DNA of 29,116 nucleotides from an uncultured Eubacteriales bacterium. GTDB lineage: Bacteria > Bacillota > Clostridia > Peptostreptococcales > Anaerovoracaceae. The first letter of the stretch is position 1, and every line of letters starts with the position of its first letter. Below the pieces are notes generated by a model, which saw nothing but the letters and a program-made list of their open reading frames with translations, was not told where the DNA came from and made no database searches. The translations under genes and the position numbers were made by a program. The DNA is taken from positions 1-29,116 of the forward strand of contig USBT01000010.1 of NCBI GenBank assembly GCA_900553025.1. The letters run 5' to 3'. Shown here piece after piece: positions 14,865 through 21,944 of this stretch.

Positions 14865-17096
14865 CTACGCCTGCTTTCTCAGGTGAGCTATACCCTTGGC
14901 AAGCTTCTTCTTGCCGACAGAGTCAAACATTACCGTCAATGTTTTTTCATCCTCATCAATAACTAGGCCATCTCCAAATTTCGTGTGATTCACCATATCT
15001 CCCTTGTGAAAAGCATTCCCTCCCCTTTGCGCCTTAGCGTTTGACTTAGTCGCTTCCTTTGCATACTTTAACATATCAAAAGGTTTATATGGTCTATCAG
15101 TAGAAAATCCATCTCTTGAGCCTGTTGATACATCTATGCTATTTTGCGTTCTAACTTGTCTATAAATAGCATCCCCCTCAACAAGTCTTGGGTCAAGCTC
15201 CCTTAAAAATTGTGATTCCCTAGTGTAATCAGTTCTACCATATTGAGTTCTGACAGCTGCACTTAATAGAAACAATCTTTGCTTTGCTCTTGTCATAGCA
15301 ACATAGCAAAGTCGCCTCTCCTCTTCCATTTTAGCTGTATCCTCCATCGCACGGCTCCCTGGAAAGATTCCGTCCTCAAGGCCTGGAAGAAATACAACAG
15401 GAAACTCAAGTCCCTTTGAACTGTGCATTGTCATAAGAACTATAGCATCCTGCGATTCGTCGTGGTTATCAACTTCGGCCATCAAAGCGAGTTTTTCCAT
15501 GAAATCGCCTAATTCCGATGCCTCTCCGCTCTCACTTGTTTCTTTTTCGTAATCAGCAATCTCAGTTTTAAATTCCATGAGATTTTCAAGCCTGCCCTCA
15601 GCTTCAACCGTCCCCTCAGACTCGAGCATATTAACATAACCCGTTCTAACAAGAAGTTCATCGTATATTTGCGATACCGTTAAGTTCTCTTGCTCACCCG
15701 ATAACAGCCGAATAAATTCAGTGAATTTTTGAACAGCGACCAATGTTTTTCCCTTGAACGCACTCATACCAACGCCGTTCAAAAGAGCTTCCATCATTGA
15801 CATCCCCATACTAGATGCTATATGTTCAAGGTTAGCTAAACTCTTCGGACCTATCCCTCTCTTCGGTTCGTTTATTACTCTTTTCAAGGAAATATCATCC
15901 TTATGATTAATTATCAATCTCATATAAGCAATCAAGTCCTTGAGTTCTTTTCGATCGTAATATCTCATTCCTGATAAAATTCTGTATGGGATGCCTCTGT
16001 CCATCAAATATCGCTCAAACACCCTTGACTGCGCATTTGTTCTGTACAAAACAGCAAAGTTACTCCACGGAATGCCTCTGCCAACATGCAGATTCTCAAT
16101 CTCCTGTGCCACATATCTCGCTTCATCTCGCTCGCTCTCGGCCCTGTAATACCTAATTTTATCGCCATCCTCTTTATCTGTCCAAAGCTTTTTTCTCTTG
16201 CGCTGCCTGTTGTTTTCAATAACAGAATGCGCCCCAGCCAATATATTCCCTACGGAACGATAGTTTTGCTGAAGCTTAATAACCTTAGCACTTGGAAAAT
16301 CCTTTTCAAAGTCCAAAATATTCGTTATATCAGCACCTCTCCATTGATAAATACACTGGTCGTCATCTCCAACAACACAAATATTTTGGTGTTCCTCCGC
16401 TAACAGCTTCACAATCAAATATTGCAAATAGTTGGTATCTTGGTATTCGTCTACCATAACATACCTGAATCGCCTTCTGTACTCCTCAAGCACATCCGAG
16501 TTCTGATCAAGCAGCCTCCATCCATTTAGCAACAAATCGTCGAAATCCATCGCATTGTTTGATTTAAGACGCTTTTCATATTCCGCATACACCTCAGCAA
16601 TCAGCCTATTCCTATAATTATCTTCGTTCTCTGCAAGATACCTTTGAGGCGACAAAATATTTTCCTTGCAATGGCTAATGGTACTCAAAATTCCACGCAC
16701 AGGAAAATCTTTCTCGCTCATCTGCTTGTCCTTAAGAATCCCTTTAACCAAGGTTTTTTGATCGGTCGTATCGTAAATGAGAAAGTTTTTATCAAATCCA
16801 ACCTTTGTTGGATCTTTTTTCAACATGCGCAGGCACATAGAATGGAAGGTTGTAATCCACATCCCTTCGATGTCCCCTACGAGACCCTCAACGCGTTCTC
16901 GCATCTCTTTTGCGGCTTTATTAGTAAAGGTAACAGCTAGAATATTGTACTTGGACACGCCATTTTCTATCATGTAAGCGATTCTCTCCGTCATAGTGCT
17001 AGTCTTACCACTACCTGCACCTGCCAAAATTAGTATTGGGCCTTCAATCTGTGTTGCGGCCGCTCTTTGTTCTTTATTTAATCTACCTAAGCTCAT
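14865..17096 (-). CDS. pcrA: UvrD/PcrA-type ATP-dependent DNA helicase
   Basis: A 743-residue superfamily 1A 3'-5' DNA helicase for nucleotide excision repair and removal of recombination or transcription blocks. Motifs are the Q-motif LNKEQRAAA (6-14), Walker A AGAGSGKT (25-32), VDEYQDT (215-221), QCIYQWRGA (247-255), and later MTMHSSKGLEFPVVFLPGLE and YVAMTRAK. The C-terminal tail (about 695-743, with VNHTKFGDGLVIDED) matches the Tudor-like domain of PcrA that contacts RNA polymerase. It is followed by ligA. The ATG is preceded by a modest GAGGATT site. A cobalamin riboswitch with two terminators lies upstream and does not obviously control it. Confidence 0.95.
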   Translation of the reverse strand: MSLGRLNKEQRAAATQIEGPILILAGAGSGKTSTMTERIAYMIENGVSKYNILAVTFTNKAAKEMRERVEGLVGDIEGMWITTFHSMCLRMLKKDPTKVGFDKNFLIYDTTDQKTLVKGILKDKQMSEKDFPVRGILSTISHCKENILSPQRYLAENEDNYRNRLIAEVYAEYEKRLKSNNAMDFDDLLLNGWRLLDQNSDVLEEYRRRFRYVMVDEYQDTNYLQYLIVKLLAEEHQNICVVGDDDQCIYQWRGADITNILDFEKDFPSAKVIKLQQNYRSVGNILAGAHSVIENNRQRKRKKLWTDKEDGDKIRYYRAESERDEARYVAQEIENLHVGRGIPWSNFAVLYRTNAQSRVFERYLMDRGIPYRILSGMRYYDRKELKDLIAYMRLIINHKDDISLKRVINEPKRGIGPKSLANLEHIASSMGMSMMEALLNGVGMSAFKGKTLVAVQKFTEFIRLLSGEQENLTVSQIYDELLVRTGYVNMLESEGTVEAEGRLENLMEFKTEIADYEKETSESGEASELGDFMEKLALMAEVDNHDESQDAIVLMTMHSSKGLEFPVVFLPGLEDGIFPGSRAMEDTAKMEEERRLCYVAMTRAKQRLFLLSAAVRTQYGRTDYTRESQFLRELDPRLVEGDAIYRQVRTQNSIDVSTGSRDGFSTDRPYKPFDMLKYAKEATKSNAKAQRGGNAFHKGDMVNHTKFGDGLVIDEDEKTLTVMFDSVGKKKLAKGIAHLRKQA

Positions 17097-17132
17097 TCTA
17101 TAATCCTCATGAATATTTACTATATTTATATA

Positions 17133-17141
17133 AGTTTATCA
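17133..17141 (-). promoter_or_regulatory. Weak extended -10 promoter candidate for pcrA
   Basis: The minus strand reads TGATAAACT (17141-17133), a TGn-extended -10 with four of six consensus bases and no clear -35. It lies between the second terminator and pcrA, where an independent promoter is expected. Confidence 0.3.
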
Positions 17142-17163
17142 TATTCCCCATACTTTGAATAGT

Positions 17164-17198
17164 AAAAAGAAAAGAGACAGGTTGACGAGGCCTGTCTC
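17164..17198 (-). terminator. Second terminator downstream of the riboswitch
   Basis: On the minus strand GAGACAGG (17198-17191) pairs perfectly with CCTGTCTC (17181-17174) around nine bases, followed by TTTTCTTTTT (17173-17164). It would end any transcript that reads past the first terminator and so insulate pcrA. Confidence 0.8.
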
Positions 17199-17240
17199 AG
17201 CAAAAAGAATGAAAAGCATCCGGCTTTCCCTTGTCTTAAT

Positions 17241-17269
17241 AAAAAAGACTGTGGTAAAAGCCCACAGCC
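17241..17269 (-). terminator. First terminator, likely the riboswitch expression platform
   Basis: On the minus strand CTGTGG (17267-17262) pairs with CCACAG (17254-17249), extended outward by G-U and G-C pairs to an 8-bp stem, with loop GCTTTTA. A run of six T (17246-17241) follows. It is about 60 bases after the aptamer, where a transcription-controlling terminator is expected. Confidence 0.8.
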
Positions 17270-17326
17270 CGTTTTTGCTGTTATTTAATATCGCTTCAAA
17301 TTCGGGTTCACCGCCCTAATGAAGCA

Positions 17327-17483
17327 TTCCGTGCAGGTCTCCTGGCTCGACGTATCAACACCTCTCTCAGCCTTCCCGAAAATTCAGTGGCACATAATTG
17401 AGATTGGCTACTCGCTTACAGTGGCGGGACCGCGTAGGATTCAAACCTACTTCCCTCTTAGCTTGCATAGCAAGAACACGGAA
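17327..17483 (-). ncRNA. Adenosylcobalamin riboswitch aptamer
   Basis: The minus strand carries the cobalamin aptamer. P1 is a perfect 7-bp stem, TTCCGTG (17483-17477) with CACGGAA (17333-17327). The conserved core GCGGTCCCGCCACTGTAA is at 17433-17416, after a GTAGG/CCTAC hairpin (17450-17434). The B12 box GAGCCAGGAGACCTGC is at 17348-17333. A further hairpin, GCTTCA/TGAAGC (17325-17293), follows directly. Cobalamin normally represses the downstream gene, but the next gene on this strand is pcrA, beyond two terminators. Confidence 0.93.
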
Positions 17484-17503
17484 CTTTATTTAGCTACACT
17501 AAT

Positions 17504-17532
17504 AGAATACAACTAAAATCATATTTTGTCAA
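17504..17532 (-). promoter_or_regulatory. Promoter of the riboswitch transcript
   Basis: TTGACA (17532-17527) and TATTCT (17509-17504) are separated by exactly 17 bases on the minus strand. This near-consensus promoter would start RNA near 17497, only about 14 bases before the P1 stem, so the riboswitch has its own transcription unit. Confidence 0.85.
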
Positions 17533-17557
17533 TTGCTTTATCGCTATAAATTAGTCG

Positions 17558-17593
17558 TCTTTAATATTATCTTTAATATCGTATTTAATGTCA
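17558..17593. repeat. Three 12-bp tandem repeats
   Basis: TCTTTAATATTA, TCTTTAATATCG and TATTTAATGTCA follow each other with no gaps. They lie between the small membrane-protein gene and the riboswitch promoter. The bases just beside them repeat the coding end of that gene (AAAGACGACTAATT beside AAAGACGATTAATT on the minus strand), which suggests local duplication. Confidence 0.6.
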
Positions 17594-17617
17594 GTAGTAA
17601 ATTGAAAAATATTTCAA

Positions 17618-17914
17618 TTAATCGTCTTTAGTTAATATATAAGCTGCAACCAAAGCTCCTACTGTTATAAGAGCAAGTGAAACCCCTATAGCAATCTCAG
17701 GAGTATAATCATCCGCTGGATAATACTTTCTCTTAGCACGCTTATAGTCTTTTTTTAAGCGTTTTGCCTTTCTCTTCATGCTCTTTTGTACATCCCCTGC
17801 ATAATCAATTGCATCTTCCTTGAAATCTCCAGCAAAATCCATCACATCTTCAATCCCGTCTGATGCATATTCTTTCGCATCATCGACGTACTGCCTAATA
17901 TCTTTTCTATCCAT
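17618..17914 (-). CDS. Small charged protein with one C-terminal membrane segment
   Basis: Not a family I recognise. From ATG 17914 it has 98 residues: an acidic, helical repeat region (about 8-43, with FAGD and YAGD echoing each other), a very basic stretch (about 46-64), then one hydrophobic segment (about 74-94) and KDD at the end. This looks like a tail-anchored protein with its charged part inside the cell, broadly like YtxH-type small proteins. Start choice is open: AGGAG (17932-17928) is 13 bases before this ATG but only one base before ATG 17926, and the frame stays open to 17965. It follows a 55-residue gene and ends near an AT-rich hairpin (17600-17619). Confidence 0.65.
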   Translation of the reverse strand: MDRKDIRQYVDDAKEYASDGIEDVMDFAGDFKEDAIDYAGDVQKSMKRKAKRLKKDYKRAKRKYYPADDYTPEIAIGVSLALITVGALVAAYILTKDD

Positions 17915-17930
17915 ATCTAAATTCATTCTC

Positions 17931-18098
17931 CTATTTTTCTTTCTGTTTATCTTCATCTTTTTCAACAGCCTTTTTCAAAGTTTTCTTGCCCATAGAAAAG
18001 CCAGTTATATCTTCTTGAATATCTTTTCCACCTTTTTTATATTCTTCCTCTAGCAATTTCCCCATTTCTTCTTTTCTATCAACATATTTATCTTTCAT
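17931..18098 (-). CDS. 55-residue highly charged protein
   Basis: A short open frame starts at ATG 18098 with an excellent GGGGGAG site eight bases upstream and ends at TAG 17931. The product begins MKDKYVDRKEEMGKLLEEEY and ends KDEDKQKEK. It is mostly Lys, Glu and Asp, has no Cys or Trp and no membrane segment, and is likely helical or disordered. I do not recognise it. It sits 45 bases after the LEA-like gene, and its stop codon overlaps the ribosome binding site of the next gene, so the three are probably one operon. Confidence 0.65.
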   Translation of the reverse strand: MKDKYVDRKEEMGKLLEEEYKKGGKDIQEDITGFSMGKKTLKKAVEKDEDKQKEK

Positions 18099-18143
18099 GG
18101 CTCTCCCCCTATTTTAGACAAAAACTTAAAGATTCATATTAAA

Positions 18144-18458
18144 CTATTTTTTTGTTGCTTTTGTAACTTGTTTCTTTACGTTTTTACCCTTCTTGTCAAC
18201 ATCCTTAAACTGTTCATCGAGTTTTTTGTCGAGCTTCTCCTTTGTGTCGTCAAATTTATCTTTTGCAGTTTCATAACTTTCAGCCGCCTTGTCCTTCACA
18301 TCGTCAAAGGTCTCACCAGCTTTCTCCTTAGCATTATCGTAGACATCTCCAGCCTTGTCTATGAGTTTTTCGCCGCCTTCTTTAACATCATCCATCAAAT
18401 TCTTAGCCTCTTTAGATGCCTTATTAGCTACCTTCTTAATATCATCTGTAAAAGCCAT
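18144..18458 (-). CDS. LEA-like repetitive helical protein
   Basis: A 104-residue hydrophilic protein made of 11-residue-like helical repeats rich in Lys, Asp, Glu and Ala (AGDVYDNAKEKAGETFDDVK, then DKAAESYETAKDKFDD). It resembles late embryogenesis abundant group 3 and apolipoprotein-like amphipathic helices, which are mostly linked with desiccation, osmotic or membrane stress. No Cys, no signal peptide, no membrane segment. I chose ATG 18458 because GGGAGG lies six bases before it; ATG 18476 has no site. The role is inferred from composition only. Confidence 0.7.
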   Translation of the reverse strand: MAFTDDIKKVANKASKEAKNLMDDVKEGGEKLIDKAGDVYDNAKEKAGETFDDVKDKAAESYETAKDKFDDTKEKLDKKLDEQFKDVDKKGKNVKKQVTKATKK

Positions 18459-18602
18459 ATCAAACCTCCCGCTCATATATTCTAATAATTTTGTTCAATA
18501 AAAAACAACTTACTGTTAAGTATCTTTTTACACATATGAAAAATTATTAAACATCTTTTCTAAAAATAATGAACATTAAACATGCTCTTAATTGCCCATG
18601 TA

Positions 18603-18611
18603 ATTATAACA
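18603..18611 (-). promoter_or_regulatory. Extended -10 promoter candidate for the small-gene cluster
   Basis: The minus strand reads TGTTATAAT (18611-18603), a perfect TGn-extended -10. It lies just after the rplQ terminator and about 145 bases before the LEA-like gene. The leader in between holds two copies of ATTAAACAT on the plus strand (18546-18554 and 18575-18583) and nothing else I can name. Confidence 0.5.
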
Positions 18612-18638
18612 AAATGTCTAATTGCTGAGTAGTAACGC

Positions 18639-18675
18639 AAAAAGTCCCCCAACTTTTCAGTTGAAGGACCTTTTA
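18639..18675 (-). terminator. Terminator after rplQ
   Basis: On the minus strand AAGGTCC and CAACT pair with AGTTG and GGACTT around a short loop, followed by TTTTT. The opposite strand also ends in a T-rich run, so the hairpin could work both ways. It closes the ribosomal block. Confidence 0.8.
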
Positions 18676-18710
18676 TTTATTCTACTTTATGTTTTTAGAA
18701 TACTACTTGA

Positions 18711-19052
18711 CTACACAAGCTCTAGGAATACAACTTCTGCATTATCTCCTGGACGAGGTCCAAGTTTAAGAATTCTTGTATACCCGCCTTGACGCTCCTG
18801 ATATTTAGGAGCAATTTCCTCAAAAAGTTTAGTAACAACATCTTCATCATAGATGTAGGCAAGTGCCTGACGTCTTGCGTGAAGATCGTTCCTTTTCGCT
18901 AATGTAATAAGTTTTTCAGCTTCTCTTCTGGCTTCCTTTGCTCGACAATCTGTGGTTGTGATTCTACCTTCTCTGAAAAGATCGGTAACGATATTTCTAA
19001 GCATAGATTTTCTGTGAGCAGTTGGTCTGCCAAGTTTTCTGTATCCAGGCAT
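18711..19052 (-). CDS. rplQ: 50S ribosomal protein L17
   Basis: The 113-residue protein opens with MPGYRKLGRPTAHRKSMLRN, the L17 signature, and ends with GDNAEVVFLELV. It is a basic large-subunit protein. It is the last gene of the alpha operon, 20 bases after rpoA, and is followed by a terminator. The ecfA/ecfT-truA genes that often follow rplQ in Firmicutes are absent. Confidence 0.97.
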   Translation of the reverse strand: MPGYRKLGRPTAHRKSMLRNIVTDLFREGRITTTDCRAKEARREAEKLITLAKRNDLHARRQALAYIYDEDVVTKLFEEIAPKYQERQGGYTRILKLGPRPGDNAEVVFLELV

Positions 19053-19072
19053 TTTTATCTCCTTTCTCTGTG

Positions 19073-20017
19073 CTATTCGTCAGTCTCTTTCAGAGATAAA
19101 CCAAGTTCTTCCAACTTGTTCTTAACTTCATCAAGCGACTTCTTCCCGAGGTTCCTTACCTTAAGCATATCATCTTCCGACTTTTCGGTAAGCTCCTCAA
19201 CGGTATTGATATTTGCTCTCTTTAGGCAATTTGAAGATCTTACAGAAAGTTCAAGTTCTTCAATTGTCATCTCTAGAGATTTAGCCTTCTGATCCTCTTC
19301 TTTCTCTATCATGATTTCAAAATTATCCGCAGAGTCATCAAGTGACATCAGAAGATTGAGATGTTCATCCATTATTTTGGCGCCAATAGAAACTCCCTCT
19401 TCAGGAGTTACAGATCCATCAGTCCAAATTTCTAAGGTCAATTTATCATAGTCGGTAACCTGACCAACACGTGTATCTTCTACCATGTAGTTCACTTTTT
19501 TTACTGGTGTAAAAATCGAGTCAACAGGAATTACTGCAATAGGAGTCGTTTCATCTTTGTTCTGATCAGCAGTTCGATAACCACGGCCTCTTGCAATGGT
19601 AATCTCCATTATGAGATTTGCTCCCTCTTCCAGCTGTGCTATGTGGAGATTCTTATTAAAGATTTCAAGCTCAGCATCACCAATAATATCAGCAGCAGTA
19701 ACTTCTTTAGGACCTACAGCATTAATGATGACACGTTTAGGTTCCTCGCTATTTAGTCTAACAGCTAGTTGCTTGAGATTAAGTATGATCTCAGTAACAT
19801 CTTCTCTAACATTTGGAATTGTAGAGAATTCATGAAGCACACCATCAATTTTAACAGAGGTGACTGCTGCACCTGGGAGTGAACTCAGTAGAATCCTTCT
19901 CATAGCATTTCCAAGCGTAGTGCCGTAACCTCTTTCAAGCGGTTCTATGACAAATTTCCCATATTTTCTATCTTCGTCTACAAATTTTTCAATTGTAGGT
20001 TTTTCGATTTCTATCAC
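19073..20017 (-). CDS. rpoA: DNA-directed RNA polymerase alpha subunit
   Basis: A 314-residue protein that nucleates RNA polymerase assembly. The N-terminal domain (1 to about 225) holds FVIEPLERGYGTTLGNAMRR and RILLSSLPGAAV, needed for dimerisation. After an acidic linker the C-terminal domain (about 245-314) has LSVRSSNCLKRANINTV and LRVRNLGKKSL-like sequence (KVRNLGKKSLDEVK), the helix-hairpin-helix unit that touches UP elements and activators. The start is GTG 20017, with AGGAGGG six bases upstream. It lies 56 bases after rpsD. Confidence 0.97.
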   Translation of the reverse strand: MIEIEKPTIEKFVDEDRKYGKFVIEPLERGYGTTLGNAMRRILLSSLPGAAVTSVKIDGVLHEFSTIPNVREDVTEIILNLKQLAVRLNSEEPKRVIINAVGPKEVTAADIIGDAELEIFNKNLHIAQLEEGANLIMEITIARGRGYRTADQNKDETTPIAVIPVDSIFTPVKKVNYMVEDTRVGQVTDYDKLTLEIWTDGSVTPEEGVSIGAKIMDEHLNLLMSLDDSADNFEIMIEKEEDQKAKSLEMTIEELELSVRSSNCLKRANINTVEELTEKSEDDMLKVRNLGKKSLDEVKNKLEELGLSLKETDE

Positions 20018-20073
20018 TAAAAACCCTCCTTATCTTCCAAAGTAAATTGGCTCCAAAAGTTATAACTACCCTA

Positions 20074-20661
20074 TTACTTGGAATACAATTCGACGATAAG
20101 ATGCTCAGCTACCGGAGTATCAATCTGTTCTCTGGTAGGATCCGCTAAAACTTTTCCCTCAAGTTTTTCTCTATCAACAGATAGCCATCCAGGAATTCCA
20201 ACTTGCATTTCCTTGATTTCCTTAAACTTAGGAGAGCTTACGCTTTTTTCTTTAACTTTAATAATATCTCCAGGGCTTACCTGATAGGAAGGAATATTAA
20301 CTTTCTTTCCGTTAACAGTGTAATGTCCATGCACTACTGCCTGTCTTGCATCTCTTCTAGTAGTTGCAAGACCCATTCTGTAAACGACATTATCTAGTCT
20401 TTTTTCAAGCATTATAAGCAAGTTTTCACCTGTGATACCAGGTTTTTTAGCTGCTTTATCAAAAGTGTTTCTGAATTGCTTTTCTAAAACACCGTAAATA
20501 AACTTCGCTCTTTGCTTCTCTCTAAGCTGCAATCCATATTCACTCATCTTTTTATATCTCTTCTTAGGAGCTTTTTTAGATGTTTTATAAATTCCCAAGT
20601 GACTTGGATCTATATCTAAAGATCTGCATCTTTTTAAAATTGGTTGTTTGTTTACTGCCAT
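20074..20661 (-). CDS. rpsD: 30S ribosomal protein S4
   Basis: A 195-residue 16S rRNA-binding assembly protein. The S4 domain lies near 90-150 (LEKRLDNVVYRMGLATTRRD, ARQAVVHGHYTVNGKKVNIPS). The N-terminal region has only one cysteine, so this is the zinc-free (C-minus) form. In E. coli S4 represses the alpha operon; the rpsM leader here has hairpins that could serve that role. Confidence 0.97.
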   Translation of the reverse strand: MAVNKQPILKRCRSLDIDPSHLGIYKTSKKAPKKRYKKMSEYGLQLREKQRAKFIYGVLEKQFRNTFDKAAKKPGITGENLLIMLEKRLDNVVYRMGLATTRRDARQAVVHGHYTVNGKKVNIPSYQVSPGDIIKVKEKSVSSPKFKEIKEMQVGIPGWLSVDREKLEGKVLADPTREQIDTPVAEHLIVELYSK

Positions 20662-20679
20662 AATTATTCCTCCCTTCTA

Positions 20680-21078
20680 TTAGACTCTTCTTCTCTTTGG
20701 TGGTCTGCAACCATTATGCGGAATTGGAGTTACGTCCTTAATCATTGTGATTTCAAGACCTGCCTGAGCCAATGCTCTAATTGCAGCCTCTCTTCCAGAA
20801 CCAGGTCCCTTTACATAGACTTCAACAGTCTTAAGACCATGCTCCATTGCAGCCTTCGTTGCTTCTTCTGCAGCCATTTGGGCGGCAAAAGGAGTGGATT
20901 TCTTTGAGCCCTTGAAGCCAAGAGATCCCGCACTTGACCAAGACAGGGCATTTCCATCCATATCCGTCAGTGTTACCAAAGTATTGTTAAAGGAGGATTG
21001 AATATAAGCCTGGCCTTTAACGACATTTTTACGTTCTCTTTTTTTTCTGCGAACTGTTTTCTTTACAGCTTTAGCCAT
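20680..21078 (-). CDS. rpsK: 30S ribosomal protein S11
   Basis: The 132-residue protein has the S11 signature SSFNNTLVTLTDMDGNALSW, followed by KGSKKSTPFAAQMAAE, and ends with DVTPIPHNGCRPPKRRRV. It forms part of the small-subunit platform near the E site. It sits 17 bases after rpsM, with an AGGAGG site. Confidence 0.97.
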   Translation of the reverse strand: MAKAVKKTVRRKKRERKNVVKGQAYIQSSFNNTLVTLTDMDGNALSWSSAGSLGFKGSKKSTPFAAQMAAEEATKAAMEHGLKTVEVYVKGPGSGREAAIRALAQAGLEITMIKDVTPIPHNGCRPPKRRRV

Positions 21079-21095
21079 TATTATTTACCTCCTTC

Positions 21096-21464
21096 TTATT
21101 TTTTCTTTCTTCCTACAGTCTTCTTAGGTCCCTTCCTAGTTCTTGCATTGGTCTTTGTCTTCTGACCACGAACAGGAAGCCCTCTTCTATGTCTGATTCC
21201 TCTGTAGCTACCAATCTCCATCAGTCTTTTAATGTTAAGACTAACTTCTCTTTTTAGATCTCCTTCTACAGCGTAATCACTATCTATGATTTTTCTAATT
21301 CTACCAGCTTCCTCTTCAGAAAGATCCTTGATTCTGGTATCCGGATTTACTCCGGCTTTTTCAAGAATTGCCTGAGAAGTTGATTTGCCTATACCATAAA
21401 TATATGTAAGGCCAATCTCAACTCTCTTTTCTCTTGGTAAGTCAACTCCGGCTATACGAGCCAT
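21096..21464 (-). CDS. rpsM: 30S ribosomal protein S13
   Basis: The 122-residue protein starts MARIAGVDLPREKRVEIGLT and has GSYRGIRHRRGLPVRGQKTK and the basic tail KKTVGRKKK, all typical of S13, which bridges the two subunits at the head. I chose ATG 21464, which follows AGGAGGATAATA; an open frame extends 10 codons upstream with no support. It heads the alpha group after a 116-base leader. Confidence 0.96.
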   Translation of the reverse strand: MARIAGVDLPREKRVEIGLTYIYGIGKSTSQAILEKAGVNPDTRIKDLSEEEAGRIRKIIDSDYAVEGDLKREVSLNIKRLMEIGSYRGIRHRRGLPVRGQKTKTNARTRKGPKKTVGRKKK

Positions 21465-21491
21465 TATTATCCTCCTTCTCCTATCTTCCGT

Positions 21492-21561
21492 CACTTACTC
21501 CGGGAGTGATATAGACAGGTTCACATCAAAATTTATTTGGTATCCTAAACCCGGTTTTAGG
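21492..21561 (-). promoter_or_regulatory. Structured leader of rpsM, possible S4 target
   Basis: The rpmJ-rpsM gap contains CCTAAAACCGGGTTTAGG (21561-21544, 6-bp stem) and CACTCCCGGAGTAAGTG (21508-21492). In the second, ACTC/GAGT and CACT/AGTG are competing pairings that end about 15 bases before the ribosome binding site. Mutually exclusive stems at a ribosomal start suggest autoregulation, but no known motif is proven. Confidence 0.35.
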
Positions 21562-21580
21562 TCCATATCATATTAAGTTT

Positions 21581-21694
21581 CTAACCTTGTTTTTGCTTAT
21601 GCTTTGGATTCTCACAGATAACCATCACTTTTCCATGTCTTTTGATTATCTTGCATTTTTCGCAAATTGGTTTTACGGAAGCTCTAACTTTCAT
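21581..21694 (-). CDS. rpmJ: 50S ribosomal protein L36
   Basis: A 37-residue zinc-ribbon protein, MKVRASVKPICEKCKIIKRH and so on to HKQKQG. Cys11, Cys14, Cys27 and His32 are the zinc ligands, so it is the zinc-binding form. ATG 21694 is seven bases after AGGAGG; the ATG two codons earlier is too close to that site. It is placed between infA and rpsM as in most Firmicutes. Confidence 0.95.
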   Translation of the reverse strand: MKVRASVKPICEKCKIIKRHGKVMVICENPKHKQKQG

Positions 21695-21713
21695 CTTCAT
21701 CCCTCCTGTAAGC

Positions 21714-21932
21714 TTACTTATCTCGCCATGTAATTCTACCTCTGGTCAAGTCGTAAGGTGAAAGCTCAACCTTAACCTTATCTCCAGGAAGTATCCTTAT
21801 ATAGTTCATCCTTATTTTGCCCGATATATGAGCTAATATCTCGAAACCATTTTCAAGTCTAACCTTAAACATTGCATTGGGCTGTGCATCAACAACAGTT
21901 CCTACTGCCTCAATGACGTCTTTTTTAGCCAT
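21714..21932 (-). CDS. infA: Translation initiation factor IF-1
   Basis: A 72-residue S1-like OB-fold protein (MAKKDVIEAVGTVVDAQPNA, then FKVRLENGFEILAHISGKIR) that blocks the ribosomal A site during initiation. Length and the ending LTRGRITWRDK are exact for the family. It follows map by 12 bases; the small KOW-domain gene found here in some clostridia is missing. Confidence 0.97.
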   Translation of the reverse strand: MAKKDVIEAVGTVVDAQPNAMFKVRLENGFEILAHISGKIRMNYIRILPGDKVKVELSPYDLTRGRITWRDK

Positions 21933-21944
21933 TAATATCTCTCC

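Noticed and set aside
17164..17330. EutV-type ANTAR dual hairpins downstream of the riboswitch
   Set aside because: The hairpin loops present (GCTTTTA, a nine-base loop, CGGAT) do not have the six-base A-first, G-fourth pattern.
17319..17516. 65-codon open frame on the plus strand
   Set aside because: It lies antisense to the cobalamin aptamer, and the RNA motifs explain the sequence fully.
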